Part shown: positions 45,398 through 53,264 of the stretch, piece by piece
How positions within the stretch are numbered: position 1 is the stretch's first letter
Layout of the letters: each line of letters begins with the position of its first letter
Source: Richelia sinica FACHB-800
Lineage (GTDB): Bacteria; Cyanobacteriota; Cyanobacteriia; Cyanobacteriales; Nostocaceae
Assembly: GCF_014698825.1 (NCBI RefSeq)
Contig: NZ_JACJTT010000003.1
Span: 62,001-126,000 of the forward strand
DNA: 64,000 nucleotides
Direction: 5' to 3'
Notes under the pieces: generated by a model
The model's database searches: none
Told to the model about the DNA's origin: nothing
What the model saw: only the letters and a program-made list of their open reading frames with translations
Program-made: the position numbers and the translations under genes

Positions 45398-46615
45398 ATG
45401 AAACTTTCCAGATTACCCCGGTCAATCAGGCAATTTAGCACCCATGTATTTGCAATCTTTCTAGGAGTGGTGCTAACTTTTACGTCCTTACGGGTATTGC
45501 CTTCGGAAGCAGAACCCGCACCCACTGCTAATGTAGCACCAGCAGCTGCTACACAAATTGCTCAAAGACCATCTCCAGCCACAGCGGCTGTTGGTTCTAG
45601 CAGTTTTGTCACCTCTGCGGTGAACCGTGTGGGCCCAGCAGTAGTAAGAATTGATACAGAAAAAACTATTACTCGCCGTGCTGACCCCTTTTTTGAAGAC
45701 CCATTTTTTCGGCGGTTCTTTGGTGATAGTCTGCCACAAATGTCCCCTACAGAACAATTGCGTGGTTTAGGTTCTGGTTTTATTCTCGATAAGAGTGGGG
45801 TAATTCTCACTAATGCCCATGTGGTAGATAATGCAGATAAGGTGACAGTCCGTCTCAAAGATGGTCGCACCTTTGAGGGTAAAGTGCGGGGCATCGATGA
45901 AGTTACGGATTTAGCGGTAGTAAAAATCAACGCTGGCAGCGACTTACCGGTGGCAACTCTCGGTTCTTCTAGTAATGTACAAGTAGGAGATTGGGCGATC
46001 GCTGTAGGTAATCCCTTGGGCTTTGATAATACTGTAACATTGGGGATTGTCAGCACCCTCAAACGTTCCAGCGCTCAAGTGGGTATTAGTGATAAGCGGT
46101 TAGATTTCATTCAAACTGACGCAGCAATTAACCCTGGTAACTCTGGTGGGCCGTTGTTGAATGCCCAAGGTGAAGTGATTGGTATTAATACCGCCATTCG
46201 TGCTGATGCCATGGGAATTGGTTTCGCTATTCCTATTGATAAAGCTAAAGCGATCGCTGGGCAACTGCAACGAGATGGTAAAGTTGCTCACCCCTATTTA
46301 GGTGTGCAAATGGTAACTTTAACACCCCAGTTAGCCAAGCAAAATAACAACGACCCCAACTCATCTATTGAAATACCAGAAGTTAACGGCGTTTTGGTCA
46401 TGCGAGTTATGCAAAACTCCCCTGCTGCTAGTGCAGGTATCCGACGCGGTGACGTAATAGTACAAGTTGACGGTCAACCCATCACCAGCGCAGAACAATT
46501 ACAAAGCGTCGTTGAAGACAGCCGTCTTGGTCAAGTTTTACAAGTGAAAATCCGACGGGGTAATCAAACACAAGTCCTTTCAGTTCGCACTGCTGAACTA
46601 CAAGATATTTCTTAA
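45398..46615 (+). CDS. Deg/HtrA-family serine protease with PDZ domain
   Basis: 405 residues from ATG 45398; an in-frame GTG at 45392 is possible but TAGG is better spaced to the ATG. Signal anchor (about 17-33), trypsin-like domain with H141 (LTNAHVVD), D171 (VTDLAVVKI) and S249 (NPGNSGGPL), then one PDZ domain (about 290-395, [29 protein letters not shown]). One PDZ and this build match the cyanobacterial HtrA/HhoA/HhoB group that degrades damaged proteins in periplasm or lumen; which one is open. Followed by a textbook terminator at 46640-46665. Confidence 0.93.
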   Translation: MKLSRLPRSIRQFSTHVFAIFLGVVLTFTSLRVLPSEAEPAPTANVAPAAATQIAQRPSPATAAVGSSSFVTSAVNRVGPAVVRIDTEKTITRRADPFFEDPFFRRFFGDSLPQMSPTEQLRGLGSGFILDKSGVILTNAHVVDNADKVTVRLKDGRTFEGKVRGIDEVTDLAVVKINAGSDLPVATLGSSSNVQVGDWAIAVGNPLGFDNTVTLGIVSTLKRSSAQVGISDKRLDFIQTDAAINPGNSGGPLLNAQGEVIGINTAIRADAMGIGFAIPIDKAKAIAGQLQRDGKVAHPYLGVQMVTLTPQLAKQNNNDPNSSIEIPEVNGVLVMRVMQNSPAASAGIRRGDVIVQVDGQPITSAEQLQSVVEDSRLGQVLQVKIRRGNQTQVLSVRTAELQDIS

Positions 46616-46639
46616 GGACTTGCAATCACAAAGCCACAG

Positions 46640-46665
46640 AAAGGTGCGTTAGTAAACGCACCTTT
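46640..46665 (+). terminator. intrinsic terminator of the Deg protease gene
   Basis: AAAGGTGCGTT (46640-46650) and AACGCACCTTT (46655-46665) form an 11 bp stem with a 4-base loop, followed by TGTAG. It is 24 bases after the stop codon at 46615. The stem sequence GGTGCGTT is also used by the nested palindrome downstream. Confidence 0.75.
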
Positions 46666-46738
46666 TGTAGTTGTAAAAAAAGCAGTTAAGTAAGTCGTCG
46701 AGAAAAATTCAATGTATATGAATAAATATAAATTGTGC

Positions 46739-46815
46739 GTAGGGTGTGTTATGCCGTAGGCTAACGCACCTTAAATTATTGATGGTGCGTTGCGCTGCGC
46801 GACAACACACCCTAC
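46739..46815. repeat. 77 bp nested palindromic repeat
   Basis: Outer arms GTAGGGTGTGTT (46739-46750) and AACACACCCTAC (46804-46815), inner arms AACGCACC (46763-46770) and GGTGCGTT (46784-46791). It is non-coding and shares its right half with 36424-36455. It resembles the palindromic repeats dispersed in Nostoc-type genomes. Confidence 0.7.
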
Positions 46816-46887
46816 ATTTGAGTTTCTTAATATAGCTTGAAATATTAGCCTCGACTTACTTAGACACTCAATTGAATCAATTCACAA

Positions 46888-46924
46888 CAAAAAAGTAGCG
46901 ATAGATTCATGAATCATCGCTACT
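46888..46924 (-). terminator. intrinsic terminator of the cupin gene
   Basis: On the minus strand AGTAGCGAT and ATCGCTACT (46894-46902 / 46916-46924) pair over 9 bp and are followed by TTTTTTG. It lies about 90 bases after the cupin stop (47012). Confidence 0.65.
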
Positions 46925-47011
46925 AAATAATAATTTGACCTATGGCAAAATTATGAATTTTTAGGTGACGATTAAAATTACACAAAACCAGGAAATATTC
47001 ATATCCTCTTA

Positions 47012-47356
47012 TCAATTAGATTCATCTCTAGCATGAACTTGAGCCGGTGGACTCGTGGCTTCCACCGCTGTAAATGGTTCAATAATTTTATAGAAATGAC
47101 TTGCACCCTTAGGAACTACCCAAGAACTTCCAGGTTCTAGTAAAATCATTTGCCCTTCTAAATGTAATTCCGCTTTACCATTAATCACATAACCAACCGT
47201 TTCATAATCTCTTTGACTAGACTCTTTATCATCTACTGGTTCCTCATTTTCCCATAGCCTCATCGAGACTGTTTTCCCAGAAGCCAGATACTTTTGACCA
47301 AGCTTACCCTTAGGTGAATAGGTAGAATCTACTTTTTTTACACTTGTATCACTCAT
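47012..47356 (-). CDS. single-domain cupin protein
   Basis: 114 residues from ATG 47356 (an in-frame TTG sits two codons upstream). Cupin core: ETVGYVINGKAELHLEGQMILLEPGSSWVVPKGASHFYKI. Of the usual metal ligands, one His (ASHFYK) and a Glu are visible, so it may be a reduced or non-metal cupin. Could be a small sensor or sugar-binding protein. It opens the second stress island but is separated from the next gene by about 315 bases. Confidence 0.78.
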   Translation of the reverse strand: MSDTSVKKVDSTYSPKGKLGQKYLASGKTVSMRLWENEEPVDDKESSQRDYETVGYVINGKAELHLEGQMILLEPGSSWVVPKGASHFYKIIEPFTAVEATSPPAQVHARDESN

Positions 47357-47420
47357 AATCAATCACTGAGTTAAACTAAAATAATTAGACATTTTCAGCA
47401 ATGAAACTGAAATACTGTAG

Positions 47421-47445
47421 ATTGGGTTGAGGAAGGCAACCCAAC
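47421..47445. repeat. palindromic mini-repeat, second copy
   Basis: TTGGGTT (47422-47428) pairs with AACCCAA (47438-47444); near copy of 41918-41943, with a slightly different loop. Confidence 0.55.
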
Positions 47446-47524
47446 ATTATTAATACTTTTTGGTTTGCACTATCCCTTACCCCAACCTAATTTCTTCTTA
47501 TGTAATTGTATTAGAATAGCAATG

Positions 47525-47600
47525 GACAGAGCAGTTAGGACATTAACTAACACTAAAACTTAGACAGCCAAAGGCTTTTAGAACTGTCACCTGTCACCTG
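47525..47600. repeat. dispersed repeat, copy B
   Basis: Begins GACAGAGCAGTTAGGACATT and includes CTTTTAGAACTGTCACC; it matches 17420-17499 in order and orientation, with several mismatches, and the inverted copy at 19370-19430. Confidence 0.65.
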
Positions 47601-47678
47601 CTATAGTGAGGTTGCATATCACGTTTCTCCACAATAAATTTTAAACAACCTCACATCTATCAGCACTGTTTACTAAGA

Positions 47679-48092
47679 TTAAATATTATCTCTTAGCCTT
47701 CTGCTTTCAGGAAAATTCTCTTGATAATAACCACGTTGACCCTTAGTCAGTGGTTCTAATCCTTCTTTTAATTTAGATTGAGTAGAGTCAAGAAATTCCT
47801 TCGTTGCCTCAGGAATATCCTCATCAAGGTTTAGCTTCTCCCGCAGGTTATCAGCAGTATCTTTAAGACTTTTTTGAACATTATCTAACCCCTGATTATT
47901 TCTCAACTCCCTACTATCAGGAGTACCTTTATAATAAATACCTTCGGGAGTTTTCACAGTATCAGCAGTGGCTAATAAAAATGCACTACCTTGATTTACT
48001 ACTTGGAAACTAAAAAATGTTAGTCCCACCAGAAATAAAACGAAAATTTGACGCAAAATTAAACGTTGAATCACATCCAGAAAACGATTCAT
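47679..48092 (-). CDS. small exported protein of unknown function
   Basis: 137 residues. N-terminal hydrophobic segment at about 11-40 (ILRQIFVLFLVGLTFFSFQVV) is a signal peptide or anchor. The rest is polar and helical: TPEGIYYKGTPDSRELRNN, DNVQKSLKDTADNLREKLNL and KEFLDSTQSKLKEGLEPL. It lies 56 bases downstream of the DJ-1/ferritin gene on the same strand, so it is probably part of the stress transcript. It resembles the 224-589 gene only in general type. No domain is recognised. Confidence 0.65.
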   Translation of the reverse strand: MNRFLDVIQRLILRQIFVLFLVGLTFFSFQVVNQGSAFLLATADTVKTPEGIYYKGTPDSRELRNNQGLDNVQKSLKDTADNLREKLNLDEDIPEATKEFLDSTQSKLKEGLEPLTKGQRGYYQENFPESRRLRDNI

Positions 48093-48148
48093 AATCTACC
48101 TCATAGTTTTTAGAAACAACAGCACAGAGAGAAATTTTCTCTAAATCA

Positions 48149-49246
48149 TCACATCGTTACAGCTACTCCTGAAGTTGGTTGAGGTGGCTTAACACCAGCA
48201 GCTATCCGCACTTTATATAGCTGTATTAATTCCTGTTCATATTTGCCCAAATCATGGTAAATTTCTTTGAAAATTGCCGTTGCTACTGGGTCAGTATACA
48301 TAGCACACAAATTAGCAATATCACCGATACCTGTTTGCACATCTCCCAAAGCACAGCGCAATTGATATATATCATCACTGCCAGTCAATGCAGTTTTTAC
48401 CTTGGCATATTGATTAGCAATGTTGGCAGAAAATGAGGATTTTTCACTCAATCTTTGTAAATAATTCTCTAGTCTATTAATATGTAGCCTTTTATTATCC
48501 ATCATGGCTGCAAATAGAGTCTTAGCTTCCATATCTGACTCTTTTTCAGCATATTTTTCTAACGCTTCTAAAGAATATCTTTCACCAGCTAAAGCCGTAT
48601 TTAAACCTTTGACAATTTCACCCTTTGTGGAACCACCCCAAGCATCAGCTAATTTCCACCATTCAGCAGATGTATCTTTCTCATTAGGTAAACCAACTTC
48701 TTGACCTCCGTAACCTAAGCGAGATAAGAAAGCTGTAGTAAAAATCGCTAAATCTCCAGGTTCACGAGATGTAATCAAATTACCATCGATAACTACTGGT
48801 TCATCCAGATAAATAGCACCTGCATTGGTAATATCTTTGCGAATAGAAGTAAAACCAGTGGCTTTTCTACCTTTGAGTAAATCACCTTCTATTAAAACTT
48901 GCGGCCCATGACACACCGCTGCTATCACCTTACCTTTGGTCATGGCATCACGCACAAAGCTGACTGTATGACAATTGCGTCGCATTCTATCAGGTGCCAT
49001 ACCCCCAGGAATCACTACACCAGCAAATTCATCAGCGATAGCTTCTGTGGTTGTTCCATCAGCATGTATACTCAATTTTCCACGTTTACCTTTATATTTT
49101 TCATTCATACGTGAACCAAGAACTATTACCTCCATTCCTGCTTGTTTAATACCGTTATAAGGGATTAAGAATTCTAAATCTTCCACAGCCTGCTCAATCA
49201 GAATGGCTATTTTTTGTTTATTACGAGAATGATTATTAACTGTCAT
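48149..49246 (-). CDS. DJ-1/PfpI domain fused to a ferritin-like helical domain
   Basis: 365 residues. Residues 11-185 are a DJ-1/PfpI domain: IAILIEQAVEDLEFLIP with E24, PGGMAPDRMRR, and the nucleophile C112 in VIAAVCHGPQVL. Residues about 195-345 are helical and ferritin-like (EIVKGLNTALAGERYSLEAL, LHINRLENYLQRLSE, IFKEIYHDLGKYEQEL), near DUF2383-type domains. DJ-1 proteins remove glyoxal adducts or act as proteases/chaperones; ferritin-like domains handle metals or oxidants. The fusion, together with neighbouring DUF2267 and cupin genes, suggests oxidative or electrophile defence (inference). Confidence 0.8.
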   Translation of the reverse strand: MTVNNHSRNKQKIAILIEQAVEDLEFLIPYNGIKQAGMEVIVLGSRMNEKYKGKRGKLSIHADGTTTEAIADEFAGVVIPGGMAPDRMRRNCHTVSFVRDAMTKGKVIAAVCHGPQVLIEGDLLKGRKATGFTSIRKDITNAGAIYLDEPVVIDGNLITSREPGDLAIFTTAFLSRLGYGGQEVGLPNEKDTSAEWWKLADAWGGSTKGEIVKGLNTALAGERYSLEALEKYAEKESDMEAKTLFAAMMDNKRLHINRLENYLQRLSEKSSFSANIANQYAKVKTALTGSDDIYQLRCALGDVQTGIGDIANLCAMYTDPVATAIFKEIYHDLGKYEQELIQLYKVRIAAGVKPPQPTSGVAVTM

Positions 49247-49325
49247 ACGTTTATCCTAATTTTCTCAAAATTTAATTTGATTAATTTTGTATTTGATTAG
49301 CATGAATTACATGAATTAAATCTAA

Positions 49326-49703
49326 TTAAATAGTGAATAATTCTTCGTAATCATGGGGAAAGTAATGATGAAAGTTACTAAAATTGCCTGAAGAAATAGC
49401 AGTTGGTAAGACAGCAAACACAGCTCTCACATGGATTGCTGCTGTAGTCGGTTCAATGTTTTCTTTTTGGCTAGCACGTTCAATAAATTCTTGTAAGTGA
49501 AAGTCCAAAGACCTTACTGTATTTTGACCACGTAAAAATTCACCCAATTCTGCTGGTAGTTCTGATGCTAATATTTCCGCTTGATCAGCAGGAATAAGCT
49601 CTTGAATAGTTTTTAATGTGGCACGAGTTGCCATTTCTGCTTCTTCAAAAGAGCTAGATTGTGCCATTGTTTGCACCAAGCTAATAAATTCTTGATAATT
49701 CAT
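49326..49703 (-). CDS. DUF2267 protein
   Basis: 125 residues. DUF2267 pattern: FISLVQTMAQSSSFEEAEMATRATLKTIQELIP then LASELPAELGEFLRGQ, and AAIHVRAVFAVLPTAISSG towards the end. Members are small helical proteins of unknown activity, found repeatedly with stress genes in cyanobacteria. Lies 79 bases upstream of the DJ-1/ferritin gene on the same strand, so they probably share a transcript. Confidence 0.85.
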   Translation of the reverse strand: MNYQEFISLVQTMAQSSSFEEAEMATRATLKTIQELIPADQAEILASELPAELGEFLRGQNTVRSLDFHLQEFIERASQKENIEPTTAAIHVRAVFAVLPTAISSGNFSNFHHYFPHDYEELFTI

Positions 49704-49911
49704 CTGATTAATTCCTTTATCTTAATTTACATAGCCTGTAATTTATAAAAGCCATTTTAGTCATTACTAACAACTCAGATTAACCCTCAGATAAATAATT
49801 AACTTCGTTCTCAAGAGATAGATTTTTTATGACTATAGTTATACCTCTCTAGTTACATAAATTAGCGGTGATAAAAGGATAAATTAAAAATATTATTTAC
49901 TGGAGTTAGTA

Positions 49912-50403
49912 ATGACATTCACACAAACTAGTGATCCAACTATTCGTGAATATGTAGAAAATTGGCAGAGATTAGATGTTGATGAACAACTGGCATTATT
50001 TTGGTTTATTTACGAAGAAATGGGAGGTGCAGTTACGCCTGCTGCCCCAGGAGCAAGCACCGTTTCTCCAGAAATTGCTCAAGGCTTATTTCAACAAGTT
50101 GAACAATTATCATTAGATGAGCAATTACAAGTCCAAAGAGATTTAATTAATAGGAGGGACACCTTAATCTGTCGTCAATATGGCTCTTTAAGTGAGACTA
50201 CTAAACTACTTTTTTGGTATCTACTCGCGGAAGGAATGAATAATTCAACTATCATTCCTTTTCCGGAAGATTATCAACTTTCTTCTAACGCTGAAAACTT
50301 GTTCAACCAAATTACAGAGTTAAATTTTGAACAACAAATCACCTTATTCCGTGATTATGTTGCTCCCATGGGTGCTGAACCTAGACCTGGGGCTGAAATT
50401 TAA
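49912..50403 (+). CDS. helical carotenoid protein (HCP, OCP N-terminal-domain type)
   Basis: 163 residues, one OCP N-terminal domain. Typical pieces: LALFWFIYEEMGGAVTPAAPG, with W31 and Y34 in the places of OCP W41 and Y44, RRDTLICRQYGSLSETTKLLFWYLLAEGM with W102 in place of W110, and IIPFPEDYQLSSNA. Such proteins bind one carotenoid and quench singlet oxygen; they lack the OCP C-terminal light-sensing domain. GGAG precedes the ATG. Two hairpins follow. Divergent from the DUF2267 gene. Which HCP clade it belongs to is not decided here. Confidence 0.88.
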   Translation: MTFTQTSDPTIREYVENWQRLDVDEQLALFWFIYEEMGGAVTPAAPGASTVSPEIAQGLFQQVEQLSLDEQLQVQRDLINRRDTLICRQYGSLSETTKLLFWYLLAEGMNNSTIIPFPEDYQLSSNAENLFNQITELNFEQQITLFRDYVAPMGAEPRPGAEI

Positions 50404-50446
50404 CAAGCTTTGAATGTTTCTTCACGATCATTACAACAAAAATTTT

Positions 50447-50489
50447 GATATTTTTGGGGGTATAAGTGTAAACTATATCCCCAAATATC
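50447..50489 (+). terminator. hairpin after the first carotenoid-protein gene
   Basis: GATATTT...GGGGG..TATA (50447-50464) pairs with TATA.CCCC.AAATATC (50474-50489), with minor bulges. It lies 44 bases after the stop at 50403 and is a likely 3' end. Confidence 0.5.
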
Positions 50490-50539
50490 GTAATAAATTA
50501 AAGCATATTATCATAGCTTTAATCAAAAAAATATAAATA

Positions 50540-50575
50540 AACACAGAGTAAACACTATGCTTTTTACTCTGTGTT
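50540..50575. terminator. 13 bp perfect hairpin between the two carotenoid-protein-like genes
   Basis: AACACAGAGTAAA (50540-50552) and TTTACTCTGTGTT (50563-50575) with a 10-base loop. Second strong hairpin in the 499-base gap 50404-50902, which otherwise holds no gene. It separates the two related genes into different transcripts or forms part of a leader. Confidence 0.55.
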
Positions 50576-50902
50576 ACTAGGGTTTGGTTGTGGTCAAGAA
50601 TGCACCCTGACAAGATAACGCTCTTTGCTTCTTAATTAATTTAATTTTCCCTTTTTAGAGCCTCATCTGTCTTCCGACTGGTTTAAATGTATTCTATTCT
50701 CATTTATGTTCTGTCTTTTTACAGTGTTTGATAATATTAATAATATTTTATCTTAAACAGGATAACTAAAATAATTTCCGCTAGTTATCGCTAACCATAA
50801 AACAGTATTTAAAATCAAACTCACAAATTTGAAAATTAGTTTTCAAAAAACAACACTTTATTTCTTTACATATAAAAGCAAAAATTACTGCAAGGATATT
50901 TT
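50576..50902. other. leader region of the second carotenoid-protein-like gene
   Basis: 327 bases, AT-rich, no gene on either strand. It must carry the promoter of the 50903-51412 gene. AAGGAT precedes the ATG of that gene. Nothing else stands out. Confidence 0.45.
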
Positions 50903-51412
50903 ATGCCCAGAATCAAGATTGATACTGTAACTGAAGCTCTTGCAGCTTTCCAACAATTGAACATTGATGAAAGATTAGCTACTTTAGCATCGGTATACAC
51001 TAATTTAATTGATGAAATTAATGGTGATGAAATAGAGGCATTACCAACCGATAAGGCGCAAAATTTAGTAGCACAAATTCAATCATTATCAGATGAGGAG
51101 CAGTTATTCGCTCTGCGGGATTTACTACCAGCAACTCGTAATGATCAAGATGAAGTGATGTTAGATCCACATCCTAGTAAAGCTATGGTAGAACTAGCGA
51201 GAGGAGGCACAAAAATGCCCACTGGTGAATATGGTGCTATGAGTACTGAAGGCAAATTAGCTTTTTGGTATCTTCTAGCAGAAAGATTAGGTAGCACTAT
51301 CATTCCCATCCCTCAAGACTATCATCCTTCTGAGGAAGCAATTACATTATTAAACTTTCTCGATTCATTAGATACTGATGATTTAGTGGCATTTGTACAA
51401 AGGGTCATGTAA
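50903..51412 (+). CDS. divergent OCP N-terminal-domain paralogue
   Basis: 169 residues, related to the gene at 49912: LNIDERLATLASVYTNLIDEI, LSDEEQLFALRDLLPATRN, EYGAMSTEGKLAFWYLLAERLGSTIIPIP. It keeps the second tryptophan (FWYLLAE) and a Tyr equivalent to Y44, but the first carotenoid-contact tryptophan is missing (ALFWFIY becomes ATLASVY), as is the TPAAPG loop. A 20-residue insertion (NDQDEVMLDPHPSKAMVELA) sits in the middle. It is likely an old duplicate with a changed or lost pigment-binding role. Confidence 0.75.
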   Translation: MPRIKIDTVTEALAAFQQLNIDERLATLASVYTNLIDEINGDEIEALPTDKAQNLVAQIQSLSDEEQLFALRDLLPATRNDQDEVMLDPHPSKAMVELARGGTKMPTGEYGAMSTEGKLAFWYLLAERLGSTIIPIPQDYHPSEEAITLLNFLDSLDTDDLVAFVQRVM

Positions 51413-51851
51413 TTGTGGAGTTTTTCCTATTCCCAGTCTTTGGGTGGGAATACTATTTTCAACTAACTGAGGAAATCGATGTTAAATACTTAATCTAGGT
51501 TGAGAAATATTGATGGGTGGTGTGTTGTCTAATAGTGCAATACACCATCTCTTATTGCAGCATTGAAACAGACAAACCCGATAAAGATGGATAAAACCAT
51601 TGATTTCATGATTATTGTTAGCCTCATTCCAAATTGGGATAAGAGCTTGACTTGACACTTTATTAATACTGATGTACTATAGATATAGTTAGCAATCAAT
51701 ATAATTTTTTCTGACTACTAAATATCGCTATCTTTGATTAATCTAATCAACGTGGTGTGTTATGGGTTTAATCTAATACATCTTGCTGTCATAAAGTTTT
51801 TATCAATATCCTGTCCAGGCAACTATCCATTTACATTCATAGGGGTTTACT
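51413..51851. other. gene-free stretch with hairpins
   Basis: 439 bases. A hairpin TATTCCCA/TGGGAATA (51428-51435 / 51445-51452) follows the carotenoid-protein-like gene and may end its transcript. A GGTGT.GTTG/CAAT.ACACC stem lies near 51515-51551. No gene is evident; promoter of the 51852 gene must be at the right end. Confidence 0.5.
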
Positions 51852-53219
51852 ATGTCACAAGTAAATCACAAAATTTCTTTGCTAGAACTGATTCAAATCT
51901 TTACTGAATTTCGGCAAAATATCATTATTAATATTAAACACTTGGAAGAAAATTATCAAAGGACTGGTATTAAGCGAGTTAAGGGTGTACGTGACGAAAA
52001 TGGCAGAATTATTCAGCCTTGTTTACGAACAGAATCTGTATATCCAGGTGATTATGTGGGGATGGGCATATTTGCTTTTAATCGTAACCAGGCTACTATT
52101 AATCTGTTGGTAAAGCGGAAGGTAAAGTTAGTCAAAACTGAAGATAATACACCAATACTTGAAGTAGCAGGTTTACTGACTAATGATTTAGATGCCTACA
52201 ATAATTATACTATTGTTTGGGATGGAAAAATCCATGTTAAATGGTTGCAAATTAAAATAAGTAGTAAAAATTTATTTAATTTGTTGAAATCATCTGGTGT
52301 GATTGATGATGATAATTTTGACTTTCATCATGAATACATTATCAATCTAGACCAGTTGCCATTGGTACCGGAAAAATTTAGCTTTACTAGCATTGATAGT
52401 TTGTTCAATGAATTAGCTGAGGTGAAGGTTTTAACTAGTATTTTATCTGCTTGCTTGCGAAACGAATCTAATGTCTTTATCTCTGAGCAGTTAGATGAGC
52501 TAAGAAAACATTACTTATCTAAAAACTTGTTCTTGAATTTTCCTACTACTGATTTAAAAAGTAGTGAGTTTGATTACCACGTCAGTTACAAAATTGATAT
52601 TGGTAACCTGGATATCCTCAATTTATATAAGCTTTATTCTGCAAATAAGTTTTTAGCGAGAAGATATCAAGCTTATGATCAAGATACTGGGGAAATTTTC
52701 CTCAAACCAAACCTAGAAATGCTGCTGTCAGAGAATATCATATTTCAACCAAAGGCTATTTCTTCTCGAATGAAGATTACTAAAGTTGATGATTTAATGA
52801 AACCTATTTTTGATGATTTTTTAGGAATAGAGCATAATGGTAAAATTAAGGTAATTCTTGACAAGGTTGGTGCTAATAGTTTAGCTAATATGTTGCCAGT
52901 TAAACATGTTGAACACTTAGTTGATAAATCAGAAATAATTGCTATTATGGTGACTGCAATTAGCAAGTTAGAGCAATTCGCAGACAAAATTTATCAGGAA
53001 AATATTTCTCCCTTGGTATTTTACATTGGAGCGACTGGTTTGTTGCCTGATGAAATTTCTTCAACAGCAATTTCATCTGAGGAACTGATGGCTAATTATC
53101 CCAATTTGCAGGTGTCTAAATATGAGCAGAATGGTGTATTTTTTCTAGTTGGTAATAGCATTATCAGTGTTTATGGGAAACAGAAAAAATACAGCAAACA
53201 ACTTGTGATGGCTGCGTGA
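51852..53219 (+). CDS. unrecognised 455-residue protein
   Basis: 455 residues; I do not recognise the family. No signal peptide or membrane helix. The N-terminal part is mostly beta-like (TESVYPGDYVGMGIFAFNRN, INLLVKRKVKLVKTEDNTPIL, NYTIVWDGKIHVKWLQIKI). The middle has long helical stretches (SIDSLFNELAEVKVLTSILS, ISEQLDELRKHYL), and a helical C-terminal part (VEHLVDKSEIIAIMVTAISKLEQF) ends in strands and a basic tail. Good ribosome site AGGGG before the ATG. Lys/Asn/Ile-rich, in the same AT range as neighbours, so no strong sign of transfer. It stands alone, next to the carotenoid-protein-like genes and a HAD gene. Confidence 0.7.
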   Translation: MSQVNHKISLLELIQIFTEFRQNIIINIKHLEENYQRTGIKRVKGVRDENGRIIQPCLRTESVYPGDYVGMGIFAFNRNQATINLLVKRKVKLVKTEDNTPILEVAGLLTNDLDAYNNYTIVWDGKIHVKWLQIKISSKNLFNLLKSSGVIDDDNFDFHHEYIINLDQLPLVPEKFSFTSIDSLFNELAEVKVLTSILSACLRNESNVFISEQLDELRKHYLSKNLFLNFPTTDLKSSEFDYHVSYKIDIGNLDILNLYKLYSANKFLARRYQAYDQDTGEIFLKPNLEMLLSENIIFQPKAISSRMKITKVDDLMKPIFDDFLGIEHNGKIKVILDKVGANSLANMLPVKHVEHLVDKSEIIAIMVTAISKLEQFADKIYQENISPLVFYIGATGLLPDEISSTAISSEELMANYPNLQVSKYEQNGVFFLVGNSIISVYGKQKKYSKQLVMAA

Positions 53220-53264
53220 GAATACAAAATAGCCATAAATTCATTTCTCCCCCTACTCCCTGCC

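Larger units (their letters stand above)
47357..47678. other. gene-free stretch with dispersed repeats
   Basis: 322 bases with a TTGGGTT/AACCCAA palindrome (47422-47444) and copy B of the dispersed repeat (47525-47600). No gene is visible on either strand. Confidence 0.55.
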
